Shown: positions 6,720-15,305 of the stretch, one piece after another
Layout of the letters: the number at the start of each line of letters is the position of its first letter
Position numbering within the stretch: the first letter of the stretch is position 1
Assembly: GCF_002933295.1 (NCBI RefSeq)
Contig: NZ_PSSW01000001.1
Span: 1-64,000 of the forward strand
DNA length: 64,000 nt
Reading direction: 5' to 3'
Source of the DNA: Marinobacter flavimaris
GTDB taxonomy: Bacteria > Pseudomonadota > Gammaproteobacteria > Pseudomonadales > Oleiphilaceae
Notes under the pieces: model-generated
What the model was told of the DNA's origin: nothing
The model's database searches: none
Seen by the model: only the letters and a program-made list of their open reading frames with translations
Translations under genes and position numbers: made by a program

Positions 6720-7751
6720 GTGTCCCAGTCCGAGCAATTTGCCAGCGACAACTACAGCGGTGTGTGCCCGCAGGCCTGGAAAGCCATGGAGGCGGCCAAC
6801 CGGATGGATGAACCAGCCTACGGCGAGGACAGCTGGACGCAAAAGGCGGCGGATGGCCTGAGGACGCTGTTCGATACCGACTGTGACGTTTACTTCGTGT
6901 TCAATGGCACTGCCGCCAATTCTCTGGCCCTGGCCTCGATCGGTCAGTCGTTTCACAGCGTGATCTGCCACGAGCTGGCCCATATTGAAACCGATGAATG
7001 CGGCGGCCCGGAGTACGCCTCCAACGGCGCCAAGCTGCTTCTGGGGCAGGGCGAGAACGGCAAGCTGACACCGGAGAGCATTGAGCACCTGGTAACCAAG
7101 CGAACCGATATTCACTACCCCAAGCCCAAGGCGCTAAGCCTGACCCAGGCCACAGAGGTTGGGACGGTCTACACACCCGAGGAGCTCAGGGTTATTCGGG
7201 CGGTCGCCGATCACCATAAGCTCAATATCCATATGGATGGCGCCCGCTTCGCCAATGCGGTGGCTGCGCTGGATGTACATCCGTCGGAAATTACCTGGAA
7301 AGCCGGTGTCGATGTTCTTTGTTTTTCCGGCACCAAGAACGGCCTGGCGCTTGGTGAGGCGGTGGTGTTCTTCAACCGGTCTCTGGCGGAGGATTTCGAG
7401 TGGCGCTGTAAGCAGGCGGGCCAGCTGGCCTCCAAGATGCGTTATATCTCGGCACCCTGGTGCGGGCTTCTCGAAGGCGATGTGTGGTTGGAGAATGCCC
7501 GCCATGCCAATGCCTGTGCCCAGCGTCTTGCCGAGGGGCTGGAAGGTCTTCCAGGTATCCAGCTACGCTACCCGAGACAGGTGAACGGCGTTTTCGTGGA
7601 GATGCCGGAGCCTTTGCAGGCGGCACTGCGGGCCAAAGGCTGGCGATTTTACAACTTTATCGGTGGCAGTGCCCGCTTGATGTGCTCCTGGGCAACGACC
7701 AATGAGCAGGTAGACCGCTTCCTGTCGGATGTTCGTGCCCTGGTTAGTTAA
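6720..7751 (+). CDS. Low-specificity threonine aldolase-type PLP enzyme
   Basis: A fold-type I PLP enzyme of the threonine aldolase/beta-eliminating lyase group, splitting beta-hydroxy amino acids such as L-threonine into glycine and an aldehyde. The PLP lysine is in [14 protein letters not shown]; the cofactor-stacking region is [13 protein letters not shown] and the Asp is in [10 protein letters not shown]. The frame is open from 6645, but the GTG at 6720 has AGGAG six bases before it and gives an N-terminus [17 protein letters not shown] that matches where the family usually begins, so I use 6720 (343 residues). Stereospecificity (L or D) cannot be decided by eye. Confidence 0.83.
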   Translation: MSQSEQFASDNYSGVCPQAWKAMEAANRMDEPAYGEDSWTQKAADGLRTLFDTDCDVYFVFNGTAANSLALASIGQSFHSVICHELAHIETDECGGPEYASNGAKLLLGQGENGKLTPESIEHLVTKRTDIHYPKPKALSLTQATEVGTVYTPEELRVIRAVADHHKLNIHMDGARFANAVAALDVHPSEITWKAGVDVLCFSGTKNGLALGEAVVFFNRSLAEDFEWRCKQAGQLASKMRYISAPWCGLLEGDVWLENARHANACAQRLAEGLEGLPGIQLRYPRQVNGVFVEMPEPLQAALRAKGWRFYNFIGGSARLMCSWATTNEQVDRFLSDVRALVS

Positions 7752-7825
7752 GATCTATCGATTCCGGGGCGAAGTCGTGGTATATCAGCAGCCCCAAAAC
7801 CCCAAATTTTACGGAAACAGAAGAC

Positions 7826-8392
7826 ATGCCCAGAGCCAGTGAAATCAAAAAGAATTCCGCCGTTGAATATGATGGTCGGGTGTATTTTGTAAAGGACATC
7901 GAGCGTTCCGTGCCCCAGGGCCGGGCTGGCGGCAGTCTTTACCGCATGCGCATGTACGATGTGGTGACCAACCAGAAGCTGGACGAGACCTTCAAGGATT
8001 CGGACATGCTCAACCTGGCCGACCTTACCCGCCGGGAAGCCACCTTTTCCTACGCCGATGGCGATGAGTACGTGTTCATGGATACCGAGGACTTTACTCA
8101 GTACAGCCTGAACCGCGAGGCCATTGCCGAAGAGCTGCTGTTCATTTCCGAAGATACTCAGGGTGTCATGGTCATCCTGTTGAAGGATTCGCCGGTTTCG
8201 CTGGCTCTTCCGCCTACGGTGGAGCTGGTAATTGAGGAGACGGACCCGTCTGTAAAGGGTGGCTCTGCGACGGCTAGAACCAAGCCCGCCCGGTTTGCCA
8301 CTGGCCTGGTTGTTCAGGTTCCCGAGCACATCTCCACCGGAGATCGTATCCGCATTAACGTGGAGGAGCGCAAGTTCCTGGGCCGCGCCTGA
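7826..8392 (+). CDS. yeiP: Elongation factor P-like protein EfpL/YeiP
   Basis: A 188-residue EF-P paralogue with three beta-barrel domains. It starts [18 protein letters not shown]. The loop that carries the modified lysine in EF-P reads [15 protein letters not shown] here, with arginine in place of the lysine, the mark of the YeiP branch. The C-terminal block [22 protein letters not shown] is the conserved family ending. EF-P relatives rescue ribosomes stalled on proline-rich stretches. A stand-alone gene, 31 bp before the MFS permease start. Confidence 0.93.
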   Translation: MPRASEIKKNSAVEYDGRVYFVKDIERSVPQGRAGGSLYRMRMYDVVTNQKLDETFKDSDMLNLADLTRREATFSYADGDEYVFMDTEDFTQYSLNREAIAEELLFISEDTQGVMVILLKDSPVSLALPPTVELVIEETDPSVKGGSATARTKPARFATGLVVQVPEHISTGDRIRINVEERKFLGRA

Positions 8393-8422
8393 GTTAAAGT
8401 CGTTCCGAAGTAAGGACACCCT

Positions 8423-9607
8423 GTGAAGCCAATAGAAACAATAAAAGTGCTGGTCGCCAGCGTGATTGCTGTTGTGGTCATGGTGGGTATTGCCCGGTTT
8501 TCCTACACGCCGATGATCCCGGAAATGGTCGCGGCACTGGGGCTGAGCAAATCCGTTGTCGGCATGCTGGCAACCGTGAACTACGCAGGCTACCTGACCG
8601 GCGCAGTGCTGATTACCCGGATCAGCGATCTTGGTCTCAAGGTAAGGCTCTACCAGCTTGGCCTGGTGGTTGCCGTGGTTTCAACGGTTCTCATGGGGTA
8701 CACCACCAATGTGTGGGTGTGGTCCATTCTGCGTTTTATCTCAGGTCTGAGCACCTCAGCGGGTATGTTGCTGGGTGCCGGTCTTTTGATGAGCTGGTTG
8801 ATCAAGAACAACCAGAAGTCCGAGCTCGGCGTGTTCTTTTCCGGTATCGGGCTCGGGATTGTACTCACCGCTGTGGTGGCGGAGCTGATCAAGGATCCGT
8901 TCACCTGGGATCAGCAATGGGTGATTTACGGGCTGGTGGCCCTTGGGCTTCTGTTGCCCGCCTGGCGTTGGATGCCGGACTACCGGGCCTGTGCCTTGCC
9001 GAAAACAGGTGCGGCCAAGGCAGGTGACGAGCGAAGCCGGTTCATACGGATCCTCCAGCTGGCGTATTTCTGCGCCGGTGTGGGCTATGTGGTGACAGCC
9101 ACCTTCCTCGTAGCAATTGCGGAATCCATGCCCGAGCTTCAGGGGCAGGGCTGGCTGGTCTGGCTGATTGCAGGTCTTGCTGCAACGCCGGCCTGCTGGC
9201 TGTGGGATGTGTTTTCCCGGCGTTGGGGCCAGTGGCTGGCGCTTTATCTGGCCTACACCCTGAACTCCGTGAGCATCCTGATGCTGATCGTGAACACCAG
9301 CTTCGCCAGCGTGATGCTCAGCTCCGTGATTTATGGCGCCAGCTTTATCGGTATCGTCAGCATGATGCTGGCAATGGTAGGGCGGGTTTTCCCCGAGAAC
9401 CCTTCCCGGCCCATGAGCCGGTTGACCTTCAGCTACGGTATCGCCCAGATGATCGCACCCGCGGTGGTTGGCTATCTCGCGGATGTGGAAGGTAATTACA
9501 CCAACGGCCTCTGGCTGACCCTGGTGGTGATGGCGTTAGGCGTTTTGATGCTTCACCTGGCAAGGCGGGCGCAGCAGCGTCAGGGCGAAGCCGCGACAGC
9601 GGGTTGA
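8423..9607 (+). CDS. MFS transporter, YbfB/YjiJ family
   Basis: A 394-residue permease with about twelve hydrophobic segments. The N-terminus IARFSYTPMIPEMVAALGLS and VVGMLATVNYAGYLTGA are typical of the YbfB/YjiJ branch of the major facilitator superfamily. The start is GTG with AAGGA at 8412-8416. The substrate of this branch is not established. It lies 31 bp after yeiP and 44 bp before the thioesterase gene, so read-through in the same direction is possible. Confidence 0.85.
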   Translation: MKPIETIKVLVASVIAVVVMVGIARFSYTPMIPEMVAALGLSKSVVGMLATVNYAGYLTGAVLITRISDLGLKVRLYQLGLVVAVVSTVLMGYTTNVWVWSILRFISGLSTSAGMLLGAGLLMSWLIKNNQKSELGVFFSGIGLGIVLTAVVAELIKDPFTWDQQWVIYGLVALGLLLPAWRWMPDYRACALPKTGAAKAGDERSRFIRILQLAYFCAGVGYVVTATFLVAIAESMPELQGQGWLVWLIAGLAATPACWLWDVFSRRWGQWLALYLAYTLNSVSILMLIVNTSFASVMLSSVIYGASFIGIVSMMLAMVGRVFPENPSRPMSRLTFSYGIAQMIAPAVVGYLADVEGNYTNGLWLTLVVMALGVLMLHLARRAQQRQGEAATAG

Positions 9608-9650
9608 ATTGATTCCGCAATCGAATGTCACTCGAAGAGGAAAGCAGATC

Positions 9651-10160
9651 ATGCCAGGAAAGCCTTCAAAACCCGTATCAGCATCTGCGATTGAGAAGCA
9701 CGTCTACAAGGTGTTTCCAAACGACATGAATTCCCACAATACCGTGTTCGGCGGCATGATCATGGCAAAATGCGACCGGCTGGCGCTGGTCGTGGCAGAG
9801 CGGCATTCCGCCCATGTTTGTGTGACGGCTGCCGTGGATTCAATCCATTTCAGGGCACCGGCGAAGGGTAACGATACGCTGCTGTTCAGCCTGTCGCTGA
9901 ACCGGAGCTGGGGCTCGTCCATGGAAATCGGTGCCAGGGTAGAGGCCGAAAACAGTTACACCGGCGATACGCGGCACATTCTCTCGGCCTTTTTCACCTT
10001 TGTTGCTCTGGACGAGAATGACCGGCCGGTGGATGTCCCGGAAGTGATACCGGAAACGGACGAGCAACAGCGCCGGTACGACAATGCCGAGATTCGCCGG
10101 GAAGGGCGCCTGAAAACCCGGGAACAACTGGCATCCTCGTCCCGCTCGGCAACTGACTGA
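9651..10160 (+). CDS. Acyl-CoA thioesterase (hotdog fold, YciA/BFIT type)
   Basis: A 169-residue single-hotdog protein that would hydrolyse acyl-CoA thioesters. The key helix region reads NDMNSHNTVFGGMIMAKCDR, with the N...N/H and GG pattern of the family, then CVTAAVDSIHFRAPAKG. The frame is open from 9609, but MPGKPSKP at 9651 has AGAGGA upstream. It is convergent with paaX, whose stop is eight bases away. A link to phenylacetyl-CoA metabolism is possible only by position; paaI is the dedicated thioesterase of the pathway. Confidence 0.85.
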   Translation: MPGKPSKPVSASAIEKHVYKVFPNDMNSHNTVFGGMIMAKCDRLALVVAERHSAHVCVTAAVDSIHFRAPAKGNDTLLFSLSLNRSWGSSMEIGARVEAENSYTGDTRHILSAFFTFVALDENDRPVDVPEVIPETDEQQRRYDNAEIRREGRLKTREQLASSSRSATD

Positions 10161-10168
10161 GCGGGTGC

Positions 10169-11137
10169 CTAGAGAACCTCTGGTTCTGTTGTCGGATCTG
10201 TCTGGATGGCAGTATCCCGCAATCCACCGAACCGCTTGTAAAACTTCTCACCCGGACCTGGAAGGGGGCCGGAGGCGTTTTCGAGGTTCTCGTCCAGCCA
10301 CTGCTCGGCCCGCACATAGATTTGACGATACAGGTTCCGACACAGCTGTTTGGCGCTGCGGCCTTCCCAGTCACCGGGTAGCAGTTCATCGGGCAGCAGC
10401 GGGTCCCTCAGAAGAATTTTGCGGTACTCGTGGATCAGCAGGATCCGGAGTATCAGGCACTCCGCGGGGCTGAGAGTGTCCTCAGACTGGAGTTCACGCC
10501 ACAGGGGCCGGAACTGGGTCAGGAAGCGTCGGTAGCGGCCGCCCAGTTCCTCAAGGTTCCAGCTTTCGCGAACCTGCAGTCTCAGGGCTCTTGGGCTCTT
10601 CTGCTCCATGGGCATGGTCTGCATCACGATGGTGTCTTCGAGAGCACCCCATTCCTGAAGCATTGGAATCAGTTCGCTGCGAGTGAAGCGTGGGTGTTCC
10701 ATCAGCCCGGGTGCCATGCTGCCAAAACTGAGCCACTTGAGTTCCTCCCGGACTTTTTGCCTGAGTTCCGGGGAAAGCTGGTTCAGGTAGACCAGGCACC
10801 AGCTTCCACTCCATTCTTCGGCGCCCAGGTTATAGACGTGCTGAAAAGCCTGCTCGAACCGCCGCAGGCCCGGGCCGGTGAGGCTGTAATAACTGCAACG
10901 GCCCACCTTTTCGGTCTGCAGCCAGGATTCCTGAACCAGACGATACACCGAGGTGCGAACCAGTCGCTGGCTGATGCCCATGGGCTCTACCAGTTTCATC
11001 AGGCTTCCCAGCCAGACATTGCCGCCGCGGGGAACGATGGCATCGCCATAGATGGTGATGATGAGTGAGCCGGCCCGAAGGGGTCGCTTTTTCTGGAAGT
11101 TCTTGACGAGCAGTTCTAGCTGGCTTTTTGCAGTCAT
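10169..11137 (-). CDS. paaX: PaaX-type transcriptional repressor of phenylacetate catabolism
   Basis: A 322-residue regulator with an N-terminal winged helix (about 20-90, including LVRTSVYRLVQESWL, TEKVGRCSYYSLT) and the PaaX central and C-terminal domains (DPLLPDELLPGDWEG). PaaX proteins repress paa promoters and are released by phenylacetyl-CoA, made by PaaK. The TTG at 11152 is in frame, but the ATG at 11135-11137 is the natural start. It is divergent from the Liv-type importer and upstream of the paa operons. Candidate binding sites are listed at 11326, 22736 and 28437. Confidence 0.9.
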   Translation of the reverse strand: MTAKSQLELLVKNFQKKRPLRAGSLIITIYGDAIVPRGGNVWLGSLMKLVEPMGISQRLVRTSVYRLVQESWLQTEKVGRCSYYSLTGPGLRRFEQAFQHVYNLGAEEWSGSWCLVYLNQLSPELRQKVREELKWLSFGSMAPGLMEHPRFTRSELIPMLQEWGALEDTIVMQTMPMEQKSPRALRLQVRESWNLEELGGRYRRFLTQFRPLWRELQSEDTLSPAECLILRILLIHEYRKILLRDPLLPDELLPGDWEGRSAKQLCRNLYRQIYVRAEQWLDENLENASGPLPGPGEKFYKRFGGLRDTAIQTDPTTEPEVL

Positions 11138-11293
11138 GGCCTGAGTTCGCAAATAAGAATCAATGAAACACGTTGTACGTATTATGCGGTTCTTACGTGT
11201 CAGGTAAAGGTTTGTCTTTCGATCAGCGGTGCTGGCGTGTTCTGCCAGTGTCGGCTTTACTGACAGAGCCGCGTTGGCACTCCCGGAAATCAG

Positions 11294-11356
11294 TTGACAC
11301 GAGCGTTATGATACAATAACTTCATTTGATATTCGTCAATGGTATCGAATCATACC
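11294..11356 (+). promoter_or_regulatory. Control region of the liv importer operon with candidate PaaX site
   Basis: TTGACA at 11294-11299 is a good -35 hexamer but I see no convincing -10 at the right distance. TTGATATTCGTCAA (11326-11339) matches the paaG promoter motif at 13 of 14 positions, and the next bases form an inverted repeat GGTAT-N6-ATACC (11341-11356). The whole region lies 55-120 bp upstream of the importer start. PaaX binding is inferred. Confidence 0.5.
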
Positions 11357-11410
11357 GGGAGCGAAGAAACAAAAACTCAAGCCCCTGCAAAAAACGGGAG
11401 AACAAAAACA

Positions 11411-12568
11411 ATGTTTAAAACAGTGATTCGTCGCGCAGGCAAATGCGCAGCCGTTGCAGCCGCCGGTCTCATGATGATGAGCGCTCAGGCAGCTGAACCC
11501 ATCAAGATCGGTTCGTTCCTGTCAGTGACAGGCCCGGCATCGTTCCTTGGTGATCCCGAGCTGAAAACGCTCGAGATGTACGTTGAAAAAATTAATGAAG
11601 AAGGTGGTGTCCTTGGTCGTCAACTGGAGCTGATCCACTATGACGACGTTGGCAACGCTTCCTCTGCCCGTAACTTTGCCAGTCGCCTGATCCGCTCGGA
11701 CCAGGTTGATATCATCGTTGGCGGCAGTACTACCGGCGCTACCATGGCGGCGGTACCGCTGATTGAGCAGGCAGAAGTGCCGTTCATCTCCCTGGCCGGT
11801 GCTGTGGTTATCACCAACCCGGTCAAAAAGTGGGTATTCAAGACTCCTCAAACCGACCGCATGGCGGCAGAGCGTATTCTGACCGACATGAAGGATCGCG
11901 GCATTACCAAGTTTGGTCTGATTTCCGGTACCGGTGGTTTCGGAAGCTCGGGTCGTACCCAGACTCTGGAAGTGGCCGAAGCGATGGGAATGGAGGTTGT
12001 AGCCGACGTTACCTACAGCGGATCTGATACAGACATGACCGCCCAGCTGACCAATATCCGTAACACAAGTGGTGTGGAAGCGGTGCTGAACTTCGGTTTC
12101 GGTCAGGGCCCGGCCATCGTAACCCGCAACTATGCTCAGTTGGGCATGGAACTCCCGTTCTATCAGTCCCACGGTGTTGCATCCGACAGCTTCCTCGAGC
12201 TCGCCGGTTCGTCTGCAGAAGGCCTTCGCCTGCCAGCGTCTCCGCTGCTGGTGCCGGATTCCCTGCCGAACGACGATCCCCAGAAAGAAGTGGTTCAGAA
12301 CTACAAGGCTGAATACGAAGCCCGTTGGGATTCCAAGGTGTCCACCTTCGGTGCCTACGCCTACGATGGCCTGATGCTGGCGGTCCGCGCTATGGAAGAA
12401 GCCGGCTCGACCGATCCGGAAGCCGTTCGTAACGCACTGGAGAATATCCAGGGCTATGTCGGCGTAACCGGTGTATTCAACATGTCACCGGAAGACCACA
12501 ACGGCCTTGATCCAGACTCCTTCCGCATTCTGGAAGTCCAGAATGGCGAATGGAAACTGATCGACTGA
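11411..12568 (+). CDS. Branched-chain-type ABC transporter, periplasmic binding protein
   Basis: A 385-residue type I solute-binding protein (LivK/Peripla_BP_6). The signal peptide is MFKTVIRRAG through ALA-like SAQAAEP, cut near residue 25. The mature part begins IKIGSFLSVTGPASFLGDP, the family pattern, with GGSTTGATMAAVPL and FGAYAYDGLMLA later. The ATG at 11411 is chosen because the open frame from 11339 would place the signal peptide internally. First gene of a five-gene operon next to paaX and paa genes, so the cargo is probably phenylacetate or a related aromatic acid, not a branched-chain amino acid. The ligand is inferred. Confidence 0.88.
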   Translation: MFKTVIRRAGKCAAVAAAGLMMMSAQAAEPIKIGSFLSVTGPASFLGDPELKTLEMYVEKINEEGGVLGRQLELIHYDDVGNASSARNFASRLIRSDQVDIIVGGSTTGATMAAVPLIEQAEVPFISLAGAVVITNPVKKWVFKTPQTDRMAAERILTDMKDRGITKFGLISGTGGFGSSGRTQTLEVAEAMGMEVVADVTYSGSDTDMTAQLTNIRNTSGVEAVLNFGFGQGPAIVTRNYAQLGMELPFYQSHGVASDSFLELAGSSAEGLRLPASPLLVPDSLPNDDPQKEVVQNYKAEYEARWDSKVSTFGAYAYDGLMLAVRAMEEAGSTDPEAVRNALENIQGYVGVTGVFNMSPEDHNGLDPDSFRILEVQNGEWKLID

Positions 12569-12589
12569 TACCCCTTTAACCTGTCTCGC

Positions 12590-12627
12590 GGCTGGCGACG
12601 ACCCCTATTCAGGGTAAGTCGCCAGCC
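12590..12627 (+). promoter_or_regulatory. Intercistronic hairpin between binding protein and permease genes
   Basis: GGCTGGCGAC (12590-12599) pairs perfectly with GTCGCCAGCC (12618-12627); an inner ACCCC/AGGGT arm lengthens the stem. There is no T-run. In ABC operons such hairpins commonly protect the 3' end of the binding-protein message so that it exceeds the permease message. Confidence 0.5.
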
Positions 12628-12650
12628 GATGTTCGACCGGAACCACCGCT

Positions 12651-13526
12651 ATGCTCGCAGAATTCTTACAGTACCTGTTCACCGGGATTACTATCGGTGC
12701 GACTTACGCCCTGATAGCCCTCGGCTTTACCCTCATCTACAACGCCAGTCACGTCATCAACTTCGCCCAGGGCGAGTTTCTGATGATTGGAGGCATGGCT
12801 ACGGTTTCGCTTACGGCCATGGGCGTGCCCATGATCCTGGCAGTCGTGTTGGCGGTCATTCTGGCCGGTATTCTTGGCGTCGCCCTGCAGCGGTTCGCGA
12901 TTGCACCTGCCAAGCAGGCCGATGTTGTTACCCTGATCATTATCACCATCGGTGCGTCGATCTTTATCCGTGGTATTGCCCAGGTTGTCTGGGGCAAGGA
13001 ATACCACGTGATGCAGAATTTCAGCACAGACCAGCCTATTGAAGTTTTCGGAGCGGTATTGAATAGCCAGAGCCTCTGGGTTCTCGGTATTGGCGCGATC
13101 CTGGTGGTCGGCCTGGTGCTGTTCTTTACCAAGACACTGATTGGCAAGGCTATCCTGGCGACATCCATGAACAAGGAGGCTGCGCGCCTTGTCGGTATCC
13201 GGACTCAGATGGTTCTGATGCTGGCATTCATGGTTTCGGCATTACTGGGCTCTGTGGCCGGTATTGTTGTTGCCCCGATCACGTTCACGTCCTACGACAT
13301 CGGTATCATTCTCGGGCTGAAAGGCTTTGTGGCGGCTGCCATTGGCGGCCTGGGTAGCGGCGTTGGCGCGGTGGTTGGTGGTCTCTCGCTGGGCATCGTT
13401 GAGGCCATGGCGGCCGGCTACATTTCATCGGACTACAAGGATGCCGTGGCATTCTCCATGATCCTGCTGGTGCTGTTCTTCATGCCCCGCGGATTGTTCG
13501 GTGCCAAGGTAGTGGAGCGCGTCTGA
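12651..13526 (+). CDS. livH: ABC transporter permease, LivH type
   Basis: A 291-residue inner-membrane permease with about eight hydrophobic segments. It opens QYLFTGITIGATYALIALGF and has NFAQGEFLMIGG, the conserved LivH entry motif, and the EAA-like loop near LKGFVAAAIGGLGSG. It pairs with LivM to form the channel. Its stop codon overlaps the livM ATG by one base (TGATG), so translation is coupled. Confidence 0.92.
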   Translation: MLAEFLQYLFTGITIGATYALIALGFTLIYNASHVINFAQGEFLMIGGMATVSLTAMGVPMILAVVLAVILAGILGVALQRFAIAPAKQADVVTLIIITIGASIFIRGIAQVVWGKEYHVMQNFSTDQPIEVFGAVLNSQSLWVLGIGAILVVGLVLFFTKTLIGKAILATSMNKEAARLVGIRTQMVLMLAFMVSALLGSVAGIVVAPITFTSYDIGIILGLKGFVAAAIGGLGSGVGAVVGGLSLGIVEAMAAGYISSDYKDAVAFSMILLVLFFMPRGLFGAKVVERV

Positions 13527-14533
13527 TGTTGAACACGTTTATGCAGTCGCGCCTGCGGGGACTGGTGATCCTCGCCCTCATTCTTGTCATTCTGCCCGCG
13601 TTTCTGGGCAACCCGTTCCACTACGAACTGGTTACCCAGATGGCGATCATTGCCGCTACGGTTGTTGGCCTGAACCTTCTGGTAGGTTTTGCCGGCCAGA
13701 TCAGCCTGGGACATGCCGGCTTCTTTGGCCTCGGCGCTTATTTTACCGGCATCGCAACCGGTACTTATGGCTGGTCATCGGTACCTGCTCTGGTGGTTGG
13801 AGCCATCGTTGTGGGCGCGATTGCCTGGATTGTCGGCCGTCCGATTCTGCGTCTGAAAGGCCACTACCTTTCCATGGCGACCCTTGCCGTTGGTTTTATC
13901 ATTGCCATCATCCTGAACAACGAGCGTGCACTGACCGGCGGGCCAGACGGTATGCCGGTGCCGGCCTTCGAAATATTTGGCTGGGAGCTGAGCGCGTTTG
14001 GTCGCTATTCGCTGTTCGGTATCACGATCGAAGGCTTCCAGGCCTGGTATATCTTCGCCAGCGTGGTGCTTCTGGTAGCGGTGTGGTTTGCCCTGAACCT
14101 GATTGAATCGCCGATTGGCCGGGCGCTGCGTTCGGTTCACGGCTCGGAAGTGGCTGCCAGCGTTGTCGGTGTGAACACCGCGAAATACAAAAGCCTGGTG
14201 TTCGTGATCTCGGCGATCTACGCCAGCCTGATGGGCAGTCTTTATGCCCACTTCCAGGGCTTCATTACGCCTGCGGTAGCAAGCTTCGAATTCTCCATCC
14301 TGTTCATCACCATGGTTGTTCTGGGTGGCATGGGCTCGACCTTCGGTGTCATTCTTGGCGCCGTGGTGCTGAAGCTTTTGCCCCAGGTTCTGGCAGATTT
14401 CCAGGAGCTGGAACATGTCATGTTCGGCCTGATCCTGATGCTCACCATGATTTTCATGCCAAAAGGGCTGCTGCCCACACTGACCGCGTTTGTTTCCAAG
14501 AAAATGCGCAAGAAAGCGGGAGGTGAGGCATGA
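13526..14533 (+). CDS. livM: ABC transporter permease, LivM type
   Basis: A 335-residue permease with about nine hydrophobic segments. LLVGFAGQISLGHAGFFGLG is the conserved LivM segment, and GSEVAASVVGVNTAKYK plus VVLGGMGSTFGVILGA form the loop that meets the ATPases. It overlaps livH by one base and livG by four (ATGA), making a tightly coupled cassette. Confidence 0.92.
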   Translation: MLNTFMQSRLRGLVILALILVILPAFLGNPFHYELVTQMAIIAATVVGLNLLVGFAGQISLGHAGFFGLGAYFTGIATGTYGWSSVPALVVGAIVVGAIAWIVGRPILRLKGHYLSMATLAVGFIIAIILNNERALTGGPDGMPVPAFEIFGWELSAFGRYSLFGITIEGFQAWYIFASVVLLVAVWFALNLIESPIGRALRSVHGSEVAASVVGVNTAKYKSLVFVISAIYASLMGSLYAHFQGFITPAVASFEFSILFITMVVLGGMGSTFGVILGAVVLKLLPQVLADFQELEHVMFGLILMLTMIFMPKGLLPTLTAFVSKKMRKKAGGEA

Positions 14534-15288
14534 CAGCACTGGTCGAAGTAAAGGGACTGGATAAAGCCTTTGGTGGTGTCCATGCGGTGGAAGGCGTCAG
14601 CTTTTCGGTTGAAGCCGGACAGGTCTATTCTGTTATCGGCCCCAATGGTGCCGGCAAGACAACGCTGTTTAACCTGATCACAGGGCTCTATACGCCGACC
14701 AAAGGCGAGATCCTGCTGAACGGTGAGAGCACCGCCAAGCTGGAGCCCAATGAACTGGCAGAGCGGGGCATGTGCCGCACGTTCCAGCAGATGCAGATCT
14801 GCATGAACATGACCGCCATCGAAAACGTGATGCTGGGTCGGCATCTGCAGCTCAAAAGCAGCCTGTTTACGACCCTGTTCCGTTTGCCTTCCTTGCGCCG
14901 CAACGAGGCCGCGGCCCGTAAGCGCGCCGCCGAGCTGATGGAGTATGTGGGATGCGGTGACTACCTGGATGCCGAAGCATCGGCGATGTCCTATGGCGCG
15001 CTGAAGCGCCTGGAGATTGCCCGGGCATTGGCCGCTGAACCAAAGGTAATCCTCCTGGACGAGCCCGCCGCCGGTTTGAACGCGGTTGAAACCGCTGCCC
15101 TGGAGGATCTGATCCGGAAAATTGCGGATCAGGGCACCACGGTAATGCTGGTTGAGCACGACATGAAACTGGTGATGGGGATATCCGACCGGTTGCTGGT
15201 GCTTAACTATGGCCGTGTTCTGGCGGAAGGGACCCCTGAGGAAATTCGCCAGAACCCGGATGTTATCGCCGCCTATCTGGGTGGCTGA
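14530..15288 (+). CDS. livG: ABC transporter ATPase, LivG type
   Basis: A 252-residue cytoplasmic ATPase. Walker A GPNGAGKTT is at about 37-45, the signature here is MSYGALKRLEIARALA (a Y-G variant of LSGGQ that is common in LivG), and Walker B is VILLDEPAAGLN; the H-loop is VEHDMKLVM. It overlaps livM by four bases and precedes the LivF fusion by 17 bp. It should pair with LivF as a heterodimer. Confidence 0.92.
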   Translation: MTALVEVKGLDKAFGGVHAVEGVSFSVEAGQVYSVIGPNGAGKTTLFNLITGLYTPTKGEILLNGESTAKLEPNELAERGMCRTFQQMQICMNMTAIENVMLGRHLQLKSSLFTTLFRLPSLRRNEAAARKRAAELMEYVGCGDYLDAEASAMSYGALKRLEIARALAAEPKVILLDEPAAGLNAVETAALEDLIRKIADQGTTVMLVEHDMKLVMGISDRLLVLNYGRVLAEGTPEEIRQNPDVIAAYLGG

Positions 15289-15305
15289 GCAAGGAGACAT
15301 TTCAC

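Noticed and set aside
11339-11410. Earlier start for the liv binding protein
   Set aside because: It would bury the signal peptide and overlap the candidate PaaX site.
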